DNA of 64,000 bases from Edaphobacter flagellatus (GCF_025264665.1 NZ_CP073697.1:2046001-2110000); one strand, 5' to 3'; positions 9,984 through 19,184 are shown, counted from the stretch's first letter. Notes: generated by a model not told the origin, from the sequence alone. Made by a program: numbers and translations.

Positions 9984-11344
9984 TTGGACGCTCCCAAGGC
10001 AACGGCTGCTGCCGGCTGGCAAACTTCGATCAATGAGGCTTCGACTGCCTCCAGGGTTTCTGCCACATCTGCAGGGCTGTGTGCCGAGGAAAGGAACCAA
10101 TTGCCACGCGGAATGACACGAACACCGCGATCTGCAAGCGCACTCACAAAACTGTTGTACTTTTCCTGGTCTACCTTCAAAGCTGTGCGATAGTTTGTGA
10201 TTGCCTGGCCTTCGTCTACCGGCCCGAGCGGAAATCCGATGTAGAACAAAGCGCCGTATCCCTGCACAATGAGCGGGATGCCCAGACGCTCGCCGATCTT
10301 GCGGATTCCATCCATCAACGCCTGCCCGGTCTTCTCGATTTTCTTATAAACAGCTCCATCATCCTGGGCGAGAATATCGAGTGTGGCAACTGCGGCGGCA
10401 ACTGCTGGAGGAATGCTGTTGTATGTTCCGCCATGCCCTACGCTTCCGTTGCCGATCAGGTCCATCAGATCGGCGCGTCCTGCTATGCAGCTGATAGGAA
10501 GACCGTTGGCAATCGCTTTCCCAAATATCGTGAGGTCCGGCTTAATGCCAAACCTTCCCTGCGCTCCAGCAAGAGACGCACGGAAGCCCGCGATTACTTC
10601 GTCGAAGATCAGCACGATGCCATACTGCGTGCAAAGTTCGCGCACGCGCTCCAAATAGCCAGGCAATGGAGGAATGACGGCGGTGTTCGCCATGATGGGC
10701 TCTGTGATGATGGCTGCGATTTCACCAGCATGTTGCGCCAAGTGCTCTTCCAGAACTGCGATGTTGTTCCACGGAAGAACGACGACATGGCTCTCCGCTG
10801 CTGTGAATTGGCCGCGGGACTCCTGGACGCCATTGGGATGAAGCGCATCGCCCATCGCATCTTCATGCGGAGCAAGGCTATAGAGGATATTGTCGAGCCA
10901 ACCGTGATACTGACCTTCAAATTTAAGAACTATCTTGCGGCCTGTTGCAGCACGCGCGAGACGCAGGGCTCCGTGAACGGCCTCTGAGCCTGAGATTCCG
11001 AAACGGACGCGCTCTGCACAAGGAACAATTTTGCAGATGCGCTCTGAGAGCTCAAACTCCAACGGATGCTGCGCGGCATAAATCTGGCCGCGCTCCAACT
11101 GCCGGCAGGTTGCTTCAATCACTTCTTCGGCGCCATGCCCAAGAATGAGCGGGCCTCGACCAAGCACATAGTCGATGTAGCGGTTGCCATCGACATCCCA
11201 GAGGTGCGCGCCCTTGGCATGGTCAAAATAGAGAGGCAATGGCTTGTCGCCACGACGGACGTTGCTGCTTACGCCACCTGCCAGGGTTTTGCTGGCGCGC
11301 TCCAGATAGGCGCGCGATGTTGCATAACGATCGACTTTGGCCAT
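9980..11344 (-). CDS. Class III PLP aminotransferase, glutamate-1-semialdehyde-aminomutase-like (copy 1)
   Basis: A 454-aa protein. I chose ATG 11344 (MAKVDRYATSRAYLERA) because AAGGAAGAG precedes it; a TTG six codons earlier is the alternative. Fold type I class III motifs are visible: the phosphate-site glycines in FGISGSEAVHGALRLARAAT, YHGWLDNI, the pyridine-N Asp in LIFDEVIAGFR, and the Schiff-base Lys in FGKAIANGLPI. It resembles HemL, but the operon has no haem genes and a paralog lies at 17769-19106, so a catabolic transaminase or aminomutase role is more likely. It lies between the Gfo/Idh gene (18 bases upstream) and the FAH gene (4-base overlap). Confidence 0.9.
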   Translation of the reverse strand: MAKVDRYATSRAYLERASKTLAGGVSSNVRRGDKPLPLYFDHAKGAHLWDVDGNRYIDYVLGRGPLILGHGAEEVIEATCRQLERGQIYAAQHPLEFELSERICKIVPCAERVRFGISGSEAVHGALRLARAATGRKIVLKFEGQYHGWLDNILYSLAPHEDAMGDALHPNGVQESRGQFTAAESHVVVLPWNNIAVLEEHLAQHAGEIAAIITEPIMANTAVIPPLPGYLERVRELCTQYGIVLIFDEVIAGFRASLAGAQGRFGIKPDLTIFGKAIANGLPISCIAGRADLMDLIGNGSVGHGGTYNSIPPAVAAAVATLDILAQDDGAVYKKIEKTGQALMDGIRKIGERLGIPLIVQGYGALFYIGFPLGPVDEGQAITNYRTALKVDQEKYNSFVSALADRGVRVIPRGNWFLSSAHSPADVAETLEAVEASLIEVCQPAAAVALGASK

Positions 11345-11362
11345 CTTTCTCTTCCTTTGCAA

Positions 11363-12406
11363 TTACTTTGTGCGGGAGGGCACCTTCACTACTTGCCCGG
11401 ATGCGAGTGATTCGTGAATAGCTGTCAGTACTGCCGTGACCTGACGCCCGTCACGCACGCCGACGGCCGGAGCGCGATCCTCACGGATACACCGCAGGAA
11501 ATCCTCAAGACATGCGGGAAACGCACCACGCAAACGTCCGAAGATGTCTTGCGACAGAAATGTTTTGGGATAGGAGAATTTTTCGTTCGTACTGATCTCG
11601 ATGCCTTCGCGCTTGCGGTCAAAGTGAAGATGTCCGCTTTCTCCTACAACCTCGATGAAGGAATCGACCATCGTGGGAAAACTGTTGGGATAGATCCATC
11701 CCGATTCGAAGGTTGCCATGCCTCCCCTGGCAAAACTTACTTGCGCCTGAATCATGTCGTATGTATCAATCCCACGCTCCATCAGCACCTTCTTAACTCC
11801 AAGCGCACGTACCTCAACCGGCTCGTCGGCAAAGAACCAGCGTACGAGATCGATATCGTGACAGCTGAGAAACCACGCAGGAGTTGTCTTGTGGGCCCAA
11901 TTGATGAATTCGGTAGGAACGTAAATTGTGTCGTTTTTACGTGCATAGGCGCAGAGCGGCAGGCCGATCGCACCCTGCTGGATGGCCTGATATCCCTGGT
12001 TGTAAGGAGCCAGCCAGCGATGGTTGAATGCAACCTGCACTTTCACCTGATGCCTCTCCACGAGATCGACCAGGTCGTCTGCCTCTGCCAAGCTTGTCGT
12101 CATCGGCTTTTCGATCAGGACATGCTTGCCATGCGCTATCGCATCACTGGCAGCAGCGAAGTGTTCGTCATCCGGCAATGCTACGCAAACGGCATCAATG
12201 TCTTTCGCCTGCGTTATCTGGCGCCAGTCGGTATAAGCGCGCTCGATGCCAAACTCATTGGCGATTTTTTGTGTGCGTTCGGGGTTACGGGCAGCAACGG
12301 CCACTACTTCGCAGTTGCTGCAGTTTTCCTGATAGATCCGAACATACTGACGACCCATGATGCCAAGACCGATGACACCGAGCCGAATCATACGATCCTG
12401 CTTCAT
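11363..12406 (-). CDS. Gfo/Idh/MocA-family NAD(P)-dependent oxidoreductase
   Basis: A 347-aa protein with an N-terminal Rossmann fold (GVIGLGIMGRQYVRIY) and the family's EKP motif (HVLIEKPMTTSLAEADDLV, about 95-115). The C-terminal alpha/beta domain contains WAHKTTPAWFLSCHDIDLVRW, where the catalytic His/Asp pair of this family is found. Members oxidise or reduce hydroxyls of sugars, inositols and related polyols. The ATG at 12406 abuts the previous stop codon; ATG 12391 (MIRLGVIG) is an equally possible start. It is the third gene of the six-gene operon. Confidence 0.9.
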   Translation of the reverse strand: MKQDRMIRLGVIGLGIMGRQYVRIYQENCSNCEVVAVAARNPERTQKIANEFGIERAYTDWRQITQAKDIDAVCVALPDDEHFAAASDAIAHGKHVLIEKPMTTSLAEADDLVDLVERHQVKVQVAFNHRWLAPYNQGYQAIQQGAIGLPLCAYARKNDTIYVPTEFINWAHKTTPAWFLSCHDIDLVRWFFADEPVEVRALGVKKVLMERGIDTYDMIQAQVSFARGGMATFESGWIYPNSFPTMVDSFIEVVGESGHLHFDRKREGIEISTNEKFSYPKTFLSQDIFGRLRGAFPACLEDFLRCIREDRAPAVGVRDGRQVTAVLTAIHESLASGQVVKVPSRTK

Positions 12407-13765
12407 CTACACCACTCCATGCGGATGCGCATTTGCAACTTTGTTAAGCATGCTATCGATAGCGGACTCGAGTATCTGCATGGCCTCTCCTGGCACACGG
12501 GCCGCAACGACCTCGTAGCCAGCCTGGGGGTTGGCTTTCATATCAGGCAGGTAGCCGATGTAATCGTTCGTCAGACCGAAGAATAATGTCTGCTGCAGGG
12601 GGGACCGGGCACGAACGTTGAGTGCGAGCTGGACGAAGATCTCCCCGGGCAATGAGACGATCCCAAGATTTCCGATTCGCAGCACAATGACCTCAACCGG
12701 AAGCTGCTTCGGCTCAGGGTAGTGCGATTCTGCATAAAGCCTTGCGTAATATTCTTCGATACGCGCAAAGAGATACTTCTGTTTAGCCCTCAGGAAGGCC
12801 GGGGAAATGGGCTGGTCTTTAGCCGGGGGGCCCATAGCCTCTAAATCTCGCAGAGCCTGCTCGCGAGCGGCGGACATCGCCTCAACGGGAGGATAGGTCT
12901 TGAGAGGCAGATTCACTTCTGCCACCTGTATCTCCAGCGATGCAGGCTGTAACTGAAGGCTCGGCAGCGAAAGGAGAACGGAATCTGCAAGACGCTCTCC
13001 CAACCGCTGGGCCGTAGCGAAGGTACGGAAAGAGTCCACCACGCCTACAGCGCTGAGATCACTCTTGTGACCGACACTGAGATCTCCTTCAGCTCCATTA
13101 AAGTAAAATGCCTTTACATTTGCCCCCAGCTGCTGCCGCAAGCGCTCCAGCGTGAAAAACGGAAAGTCCTGTGTAGTTTTCAGCGTATCCGGACCAAGGA
13201 CCGTCGTATGACATGCGTAATTTACGGCAACGGCAACGGTGGTCCCATCGAGTTCCTCAACCAACAAAACCCCAGCAAACGGGTCCACGGGGGTGCCATC
13301 ATTTGTGCGACGATTTACTGCAATGCCATCGCAAGGAGCCAGCCCTGTTCGTAATTGCCGCGGTTTCCTGGAGCGCCACGCTGCTTCGACAGCAGATACT
13401 ACTGCATGCGCCATGTGCTCTAAATATTCTTCATCTAAAGATTGGCCCTGATTGAAAAAGTGATGCAGGGTAACCGGGCCGCAATGCGTGTGCGTTGCCG
13501 AGAGAAGGATATGCCCTGCGGGGATTCCGATGGATGTCTCAATCCGTCTTCGTACCCGTCGCGAGAAATCTGCTGAAACGGCAATCACTTCGATGCTGAC
13601 CAGAGCGATGCGCGTTTCGCCGCTCTCGAGAATCATGGCGTGAGCGTGCAGGTCGTCATGCACTCCGTCGGATACGCCCTTGCGTGCATCGAAGCCCGCC
13701 ATCTGAGAACCGAGCGGAGGCGTAATGACCTGGCTTGCAACTCCGATCTGCATCGTGTCGGCCAT
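12407..13765 (-). CDS. Neutral/alkaline ceramidase-like N-acyl amidase, no signal peptide
   Basis: A 452-aa protein matching the N-terminal catalytic domain of neutral ceramidases (VASQVITPPLGSQMAGF, VSIEVIAVSADFSRRVR). The Zn-site histidines appear in LSATHTHCGP and in NYACHTTVLG, and the nucleophile Ser is probably in FNGAEGDLSVG, a variant of the usual GDVSPN. True neutral ceramidases are about 650 aa and secreted; this one lacks the C-terminal Ig-like domain and any signal peptide. It therefore more likely hydrolyses a small intracellular N-acyl amide than sphingolipid. Its start overlaps the ridA stop by one base (TGATG). Second gene of the operon. Confidence 0.85.
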   Translation of the reverse strand: MADTMQIGVASQVITPPLGSQMAGFDARKGVSDGVHDDLHAHAMILESGETRIALVSIEVIAVSADFSRRVRRRIETSIGIPAGHILLSATHTHCGPVTLHHFFNQGQSLDEEYLEHMAHAVVSAVEAAWRSRKPRQLRTGLAPCDGIAVNRRTNDGTPVDPFAGVLLVEELDGTTVAVAVNYACHTTVLGPDTLKTTQDFPFFTLERLRQQLGANVKAFYFNGAEGDLSVGHKSDLSAVGVVDSFRTFATAQRLGERLADSVLLSLPSLQLQPASLEIQVAEVNLPLKTYPPVEAMSAAREQALRDLEAMGPPAKDQPISPAFLRAKQKYLFARIEEYYARLYAESHYPEPKQLPVEVIVLRIGNLGIVSLPGEIFVQLALNVRARSPLQQTLFFGLTNDYIGYLPDMKANPQAGYEVVAARVPGEAMQILESAIDSMLNKVANAHPHGVV

Positions 13766-14166
13766 CAGCGGCTTTCCTTAGCCTGCGAGGGAACACGCGC
13801 GATTGCATCGATTTCAACTTTAATGCCGAGGCCTAAAACCGATTGCACTGTGGTGCGTGTAGGCAGAGGCTGCGAGAAGAATTCCTGATATGTCTCGTTG
13901 AAACGATCGAAGTCTTCAATGCGGGCCAGGTGGCAGGTGCAACGTACGACGTCCTTGTAGCTGCATCCGGCTGCCGCGAGAACTTCGCCGAGATTGCGGA
14001 GCGTTACGCGCACTTCCTCTTCGATGCTTCCGGGGATCACCTGGCCAGTCGCAACATCAATAGGCCCCTGTCCGCTGACAAAGAGCCAGCCATCTACCAG
14101 AATTCCATCCGAATAGGCGCCTGTGCTCGCAGCGCGCTTGGGATTCTTAATTACAGTTCCAGACAT
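13765..14166 (-). CDS. RidA/YjgF-family enamine/imine deaminase
   Basis: A 133-aa protein starting at ATG 14166, with AAGGAG nine bases upstream. It has the RidA fold signature GWLFVSGQGPID near residue 30, the substrate-carboxylate Arg in LPTRTTVQSV and the terminal VEIDAIARV strand. RidA proteins hydrolyse reactive 2-aminoacrylate-type enamines released by PLP enzymes, which fits the two aminotransferases and the DTA-like enzyme of the island. It is the first gene of the six-gene operon, transcribed from a divergent promoter region that carries the shared operator at 14247-14268. Confidence 0.92.
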   Translation of the reverse strand: MSGTVIKNPKRAASTGAYSDGILVDGWLFVSGQGPIDVATGQVIPGSIEEEVRVTLRNLGEVLAAAGCSYKDVVRCTCHLARIEDFDRFNETYQEFFSQPLPTRTTVQSVLGLGIKVEIDAIARVPSQAKESR

Positions 14167-14246
14167 GATGTCGTCTCCTTGGCTTTTAGCTTGTATAGCA
14201 ATCGGCGCATGGCTCCGACAATGACTTGCATCTCCAGTGCGGCCAC

Positions 14247-14268
14247 CTCGTCCAGCCGGCTGGATGAG
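14247..14268. promoter_or_regulatory. Candidate regulon operator, site 1 (CTCGTCCA-N6-TGGATGAG)
   Basis: An inverted repeat with 8-base arms (one mismatch) around a 6-base spacer, GCCGGC. It lies between the divergent ridA operon and the dehydrogenase gene at 14321. The left arm is identical to site 3 (27099-27120), and spacing and core match site 2 (22666-22687). The best candidate regulator is the IclR protein at 28797. Confidence 0.6.
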
Positions 14269-14320
14269 GCCCCATGCGACCAACAACGGAGATTGACGGA
14301 GCTGTTATCGCCCACCAAGA

Positions 14321-15328
14321 ATGAGTCTCATGGCAAAAAGACTCTCTTCAACGACAACAACCTCGCGCAAAGCGATGCGCTCGCGATCGGTACAACGTAT
14401 TGGCATCGTGGGATTGGGTCTGATGGGCCGCGGCATTGCCAGCTGCCTGCTCGCAAACGGCTTTGAAGTGGTTGGCTTCGATATTAGCGCGACACAGCGC
14501 AAAGGGAGTCTAAAGCATATATCCCATGCTTTGACTGAACTTCATAAGAGGAAGTTGCTGCCCGCAAGGAGGCTTGCAGACTGGCAGCAGCAGTATCACG
14601 TCGTTACTTCGCCGGAAGGGCTTGCCGAATGCGCGCTCGTTATTGAATCGGTCGCAGAAGATCTTGAGCTCAAGCGAGGAATCTACGCACAACTTGAGTC
14701 GATTCTTCCCACGAAAGCGATTATTGCCTCGAATACTTCAAGTTTGCCCATTACATCGCTTCAGCAAGGCCGCCTACATCCATCACGCATGATAGGAATG
14801 CACTGGGGAGAGCCTGCCGAAATTATGCATTACCTGGAAATTATTCCTGGCGAGCACACAGCTCCCTCGGTTATTCGCTATGCCGAAAAATTTGGCCGAT
14901 CCTGCGGCAAGGAGCCTGTCGTACTGAAGCAGGATATCCGCGGCTTTCTTTCGAATCGCCTGATGTATGCCATGATGCGCGAGGCGTGCCATCTGGTCGA
15001 AGCGGGCATCGCCGATATTGCGGATGTGGACCGCTCCTTTCGCAACGATATTGGGTGGTGGGCGCTTCTCGCAGGCCCCTTCCGCTGGATGGACCTGACC
15101 GGAATTCCTGCCTATGCAGCCGTCATGGAAGGGCTTCTGCCTGAGCTTTCGGATACGAAGACAGTACCGCGCCTTATGAAACAGATGCAAAAGAAGAAGG
15201 CGGAGGGCATTAGCAACAGGAAGGGATTTTATCCTTACACACACAGTTCGTCTAAACGATGGAAGAAGGATTGGGTGGACTTTACATACGATATGAAGCG
15301 GCTCGCAGAAAAATATAAGGCGGACTGA
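14321..15328 (+). CDS. 3-hydroxyacyl-CoA dehydrogenase-family oxidoreductase (copy 1)
   Basis: A 335-aa protein with the Rossmann signature RIGIVGLGLMGRGIAS, the middle motif LVIESVAEDLELK...IASNTSSLPI, and the catalytic His in MIGMHWGEPAE, followed by the C-terminal helical domain (GFLSNRLMYAMMREACHLVE). It is a stand-alone two-domain enzyme like L-gulonate 3-dehydrogenase or L-carnitine dehydrogenase rather than a fatty-acid FadB. A paralog is at 30681. The Ser/Thr/Arg-rich N-terminus before the Rossmann fold is absent in the paralog, so the true start may be ATG 14375. Its stop overlaps the next start (TGATG). Confidence 0.88.
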   Translation: MSLMAKRLSSTTTTSRKAMRSRSVQRIGIVGLGLMGRGIASCLLANGFEVVGFDISATQRKGSLKHISHALTELHKRKLLPARRLADWQQQYHVVTSPEGLAECALVIESVAEDLELKRGIYAQLESILPTKAIIASNTSSLPITSLQQGRLHPSRMIGMHWGEPAEIMHYLEIIPGEHTAPSVIRYAEKFGRSCGKEPVVLKQDIRGFLSNRLMYAMMREACHLVEAGIADIADVDRSFRNDIGWWALLAGPFRWMDLTGIPAYAAVMEGLLPELSDTKTVPRLMKQMQKKKAEGISNRKGFYPYTHSSSKRWKKDWVDFTYDMKRLAEKYKAD

Positions 15329-16317
15329 TGCAAGCACAGTCAAAATTTCTTTCATGGTCCCTACTCTTTCTATGCAACCTGATGTGGGCGCTTCAGTTTA
15401 CCTGCATCAAGCTTGTGCAGGGCCAGGTGGGACCACTGTTCACCGTCTGGTTTCCGACGCTGCTTTCGCTGCTTATCCTCTTGCCGATTGTTATTCATGA
15501 GAGGCGAGCCCACCCTGATTCCATGCCTCGTCCCGGACGCGGAAATATCGTTCGCTTGTACCTGATGCTGGGGCTCATTGGCGTTGTTCCCGGTCAGCTT
15601 CTTATGACGTGGGGCACGCGCATTTCGCTTGCTACGAATGCAGCGCTGCTTACTCTGCTGCTACCTCTGACCACGGCGCTTGCCGCTGTATTGTTTCTGC
15701 ATGAAAAGATGACTCCGCTGCGGTGGCTTAGCTTTGCGGTTGCATTGGTCGGTGTGGTTCTTTGCTCGAGCAGCGACATTCGCGCGGCAAGCTTTAGCCG
15801 CGGCCAGCTCTTCGGGAATGCTCTTGTGTTTTTGGCGATCCTTGGCAGCTCCTTCTATAACTCCTATGGCAAGCGGGCGTTGGAGTGGCATTCTCCGATG
15901 GAGATGCTCTTCTGGACTTATGTTGTTCTGACAGCAATGATGACGCCGTTTGTCTTGCTGCTGGAGAGAAACAGCTTCGTCGCCATTCCACAGTTCACAC
16001 ACCAAACCTGGCTCGGGCTTACTCTGCTGACGCTGTTTCACACATGCCTGTCGATGATTCTTTTCCTCAAGGCGCTGAAGTCGCTTGATGCCATTCAGGC
16101 GGCCCTTTCCAACTATCTCATCGCTTTCTTTGGCATTCCCATCGCAGCTTTCTGGCTGCACGAGCGTATAGGGAAAGGGGCCATCCTTGGAGGCCTGCTT
16201 GTAGTAAGCAGCACGCTATTGATTACGCTGCTTGATAAGACTCCGGCAAAAGAAGTTGGCCCTGACGGATCACATAGTGAATCCCAATCGGTGAGTGCTC
16301 AGGACTGTCGTACGTAG
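15328..16317 (+). CDS. EamA/DMT-superfamily transporter
   Basis: A 329-aa inner-membrane protein with about ten hydrophobic segments arranged as two EamA repeats (LLFLCNLMWALQFTCIKLVQ opens the first; ALVFLAILGSSFYNSYGKRA opens the second). DMT carriers move amino acids, amines or other small metabolites, often as exporters. It is translationally coupled to the dehydrogenase upstream. The last 95 bases overlap, in convergent orientation, the end of the D-aminoacylase gene. Substrate not predictable. Confidence 0.88.
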   Translation: MQAQSKFLSWSLLFLCNLMWALQFTCIKLVQGQVGPLFTVWFPTLLSLLILLPIVIHERRAHPDSMPRPGRGNIVRLYLMLGLIGVVPGQLLMTWGTRISLATNAALLTLLLPLTTALAAVLFLHEKMTPLRWLSFAVALVGVVLCSSSDIRAASFSRGQLFGNALVFLAILGSSFYNSYGKRALEWHSPMEMLFWTYVVLTAMMTPFVLLLERNSFVAIPQFTHQTWLGLTLLTLFHTCLSMILFLKALKSLDAIQAALSNYLIAFFGIPIAAFWLHERIGKGAILGGLLVVSSTLLITLLDKTPAKEVGPDGSHSESQSVSAQDCRT

Positions 16318-17746
16318 CCCGACTCTCTATGCTGGCCGGATCGAACGCTACGACATCTGCCGCATACCCACTGCGTAGATATCCACGATCCTGCAAGCGG
16401 AAACGCTCGGCGGGGAAGCCCGTTATCTTATAAATCGCGGTTTCAAGCGGCAGCCACTGCTTTTCCCGGCATAGAGTTCCCAGCAATTCAGCGAAGGTGC
16501 CATACAACCGAGGGTGCGGGCGCCCTTTCACATAGAATCCGTCGCTAATCACGATGCTCAATGGATGCGTGATATTTCGCTGCAGATTTTCCTGACTCTG
16601 ATTGAATTCCAGAATATTGACCTCCCCTTCCTCTTCCAGGAGAAGATCAAACATGGCTTCTATAGGATTGCAGCCGCGAAGCTCTGCAATTTCTTTGAGA
16701 TTTTTCCCTACGGCGTCGGCATTTACAGAGGAGCCTACGGCGCTGATATAGAGCTCATCCCATTCATGGACGATTCCGGCTAGCGTCTCTTCTCGTAGCT
16801 GTTTACGTAGTTGGCGATCTTTCAGTCGCTCCATCAAAGCAGCCGTGCCACCATCGAGCGCATGCTGCGGCAGAAGCTGCGTCATCACGGTGCTGCCAGC
16901 AATATATGGATAGCAATCAAAGGCAAGATCAATTCCTTCTTTATGAGCCGCCTCAATCCGTTCCAGCGCGCGCCCATTGAGTGAACGATTCGACTTGCCT
17001 ACGGCCTGCAAATGAGAAATCTGTAATCGGCACCCAGTACGACGCGCCAGAACTATCTGCTCTTCGACTGCTTCCAGCAGATACCGGCCATAGTCACGCA
17101 TATGTGTGCAATAAACCTTATTGCGGCGCGTCACGACACGACACAGACGATCCAGCTCCTCGACGTCGGCGCTCGATCCCGGAGCATACATTAGCCCAGT
17201 CGAGAAGCCTGTGGCTCCTGCAGCCAGAGACTCGTCCAGAAGGCATTCCATCTTATCCAGCTCTTTCGGAGTCACCGGTCCCATTCGATTGCCGCAAACG
17301 GCGATGCGCAAGCTGCCGTGACCAATCAACGAACCAATCGAGCCCAACGTAGCATGTGCCCTTAGACTGGCGAGATATGACTCAGCGTCCGGCCAGCCCC
17401 AGCTATCATCGCCGCAAAAAATTCCATTCGCAAAGGCCCGCAGCTCAGCAGCATGTTGTCCGCATGGATATGGCGAGAAGCCGCAGTTGCCGACGATCTC
17501 ACTCGTAACGCCCTGATGAAGTTTTTCTTTGCGCTTTTGCAGCACCTGGAGATCGGAATGGCTATGCGCGTCGATAAAGCCCGGAGCTACAACCAGTCCT
17601 GCGCAGTTCAGCACTTCGGCCTCTCCGGGTATCTCACCGGGCGAGATCGCTTCAATCTTTCCACCACGCAGCAGAATATCGGCGCGGTGTAGCGGGCTGC
17701 CACTTCCATCGGCAAGCAGCCCATTGACAAGTAGGAGGTCCCTCAT
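16223..17746 (-). CDS. N-acyl-D-amino-acid deacylase family amidohydrolase (copy 1)
   Basis: A 507-aa enzyme, start ATG 17746 (MRDLLLVNGLLADG); a TTG three codons upstream is unlikely. All D-aminoacylase landmarks are present: HxH metal ligands in GFIDAHSHSDL, the metal Cys in SEIVGNCGFSPYP, TGLMYAPGS, His ligands in CTHMRDYG and LQISHLQAVGKSN, and the catalytic Asp in VISDGFYVKGRPHPRLYGT. Members remove N-acyl groups from D-amino acids or cleave related amides or hydantoins in the cytoplasm. It follows the class III aminotransferase by 22 bases, suggesting deacylation followed by transamination. A paralog lies at 27218. Confidence 0.92.
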   Translation of the reverse strand: MRDLLLVNGLLADGSGSPLHRADILLRGGKIEAISPGEIPGEAEVLNCAGLVVAPGFIDAHSHSDLQVLQKRKEKLHQGVTSEIVGNCGFSPYPCGQHAAELRAFANGIFCGDDSWGWPDAESYLASLRAHATLGSIGSLIGHGSLRIAVCGNRMGPVTPKELDKMECLLDESLAAGATGFSTGLMYAPGSSADVEELDRLCRVVTRRNKVYCTHMRDYGRYLLEAVEEQIVLARRTGCRLQISHLQAVGKSNRSLNGRALERIEAAHKEGIDLAFDCYPYIAGSTVMTQLLPQHALDGGTAALMERLKDRQLRKQLREETLAGIVHEWDELYISAVGSSVNADAVGKNLKEIAELRGCNPIEAMFDLLLEEEGEVNILEFNQSQENLQRNITHPLSIVISDGFYVKGRPHPRLYGTFAELLGTLCREKQWLPLETAIYKITGFPAERFRLQDRGYLRSGYAADVVAFDPASIESRATYDSPEHSPIGIHYVIRQGQLLLPESYQAA

Positions 17747-17768
17747 TCGTCGCAATGGTTCAGCAGGA

Positions 17769-19106
17769 TTATGAGGCTACAGTCAACACCGACTTCAATG
17801 CGGACTTTACGCTCTCTAACGTAAAGTCTACATCCGCATCGGTATGCGCGGCTGAAAGCGAACACTGCTTTACCGCAAGCTGGAAAAAATAAACTTCATG
17901 ATCGAGCAGCTCGCGGCGGAGACGCAAGTCGAAATCAAAGTCATGATGCTGCGCAAGATCGTGCCAATCCTTGGGAAGATGGTCCATGAAATACGGGCAG
18001 AAGGCCGATCCCTGCCTCGCAATATGCGCCGTAATTCCTACTGATCTAAATATCTCTTCCATGCCCGCCTGAACTCGCTTACCAAGACGATCAAGATGCC
18101 GGTAGACCTCTCCATCGTCTTCTGCGAGCCGCTCCATCGTGGCAATCGCAGCGGCTACGGGCACCGGGTGTCCGTTATAAGTTCCTGCGAGCAAGACGCG
18201 GCGCGTAGAGTCTGCATCGACAAACAAATTCATGAGAGAACGCTTGCCGGCCAGCGCAGAGATGGGAAAACCATTTGCGATGGCCTTCCCGTAAACAACA
18301 AGGTCTGGGCGCACACCGCTTAGCGTTGAATAGCCACCCAAAGCGTGACGAAATCCGGTCTTCACCTCATCGAAGATCAATACAAAGCCATGCTTATCGG
18401 CAAGCGCGCGCAGGCCCTGCAGATAACCTTCCCGAGGATGTACGACGCCGATGTTCTGCAGAATCGGCTCTACGATGAGCGCGGCCACAGGATATCTCTC
18501 ACACATCGCCTCTACGGAAGCCAGGTCATTGAAATTAATGGCATGCACTAGGGACTGGTGCTCCTCGGGAATGCCCGCGCTGATAGGAATGCGGGGGTAC
18601 TCATCAGCGACACGGCGATCCCCAAGCTGCGAAAGCGGAGTCATCAGATTGAAGGCGACATCGTTGTGCCAGCCGTGATAGCCGCCCTGCGGCTTCAGAA
18701 TATGTTTTCTTCCGGTAGCGGCGCGGGCCAAACGAATAGCCTGATAGGTCGCTTCGCTCCCCGTGTTCAGCAGCTGAACCGCTTCAACAAAGGGAACCGA
18801 ATCGCAAATCAGCTGGGCCAGCTTGCCTTCCAGCTCTGTCGTTCCTGATCCAAACAAACTTGCCTTGTCCTGCAGAACGCGAAGAACAGCCTCGTTCACA
18901 TAAGGATCGTTATGGCCGAGAACATAAGGACCAAAAGCAGCGTGGTAATCCAGATATCTGTTCCCATCGGCATCCCACATCCAGGCTCCCTCGCCTCGCT
19001 CGAAGACGATCGGAGGATCGACTGCCCGGTTTGTTGAAACGACTCCGCCAGGAATTGAGCGCTGATTGCGCTTAAGGATTTCTTCTGATTTCGCAAATAA
19101 GGGCAT
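17769..19106 (-). CDS. Class III PLP aminotransferase, glutamate-1-semialdehyde-aminomutase-like (copy 2)
   Basis: A 445-aa protein, start ATG 19106 (MPLFAKSEEILKRNQRSIPG). Motifs: LLNTGSEATYQAIRLARAAT, GGYHGWHND, the pyridine-contacting Asp in LIFDEVKTGFRHAL, and the Schiff-base Lys in YGKAIANGFPISAL. It is clearly paralogous to the copy at 9980 but diverged throughout, so the two probably act on different intermediates. No strong Shine-Dalgarno sequence is visible. A two-gene unit with the downstream D-aminoacylase is likely. It is not preceded by the island operator; instead the inverted repeat ACTCACG-N7-CGTGAGT lies at 19164-19184. Confidence 0.9.
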   Translation of the reverse strand: MPLFAKSEEILKRNQRSIPGGVVSTNRAVDPPIVFERGEGAWMWDADGNRYLDYHAAFGPYVLGHNDPYVNEAVLRVLQDKASLFGSGTTELEGKLAQLICDSVPFVEAVQLLNTGSEATYQAIRLARAATGRKHILKPQGGYHGWHNDVAFNLMTPLSQLGDRRVADEYPRIPISAGIPEEHQSLVHAINFNDLASVEAMCERYPVAALIVEPILQNIGVVHPREGYLQGLRALADKHGFVLIFDEVKTGFRHALGGYSTLSGVRPDLVVYGKAIANGFPISALAGKRSLMNLFVDADSTRRVLLAGTYNGHPVPVAAAIATMERLAEDDGEVYRHLDRLGKRVQAGMEEIFRSVGITAHIARQGSAFCPYFMDHLPKDWHDLAQHHDFDFDLRLRRELLDHEVYFFQLAVKQCSLSAAHTDADVDFTLESVKSALKSVLTVAS

Positions 19107-19163
19107 TTTCGATTCTCAACAGGCCGCATGGCCTAAGTGGAACTATAGGTCGCGCTCCGATTC

Positions 19164-19184
19164 ACTCACGCAAATTTCGTGAGT
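19164..19184. promoter_or_regulatory. Inverted repeat ACTCACG-N7-CGTGAGT upstream of aminotransferase copy 2
   Basis: Perfect 7-bp arms around CAAATTT, 58 bases upstream of the aminotransferase start and 6 bases from the terminator hairpin of the TonB receptor. It could be an operator for the aminotransferase-deacylase unit or a second hairpin of a tandem terminator; sequence alone does not decide. Confidence 0.35.

Noticed and set aside
9980..11344. Assignment of the aminotransferases as HemL (haem synthesis)
   Set aside because: Two diverged copies lie in catabolic operons without other haem genes; HemL-like fold does not prove the HemL reaction.
11414..12586. 390-codon open frame on the plus strand
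   Set aside because: Antisense to the Gfo/Idh and ceramidase-like genes; no recognisable family.
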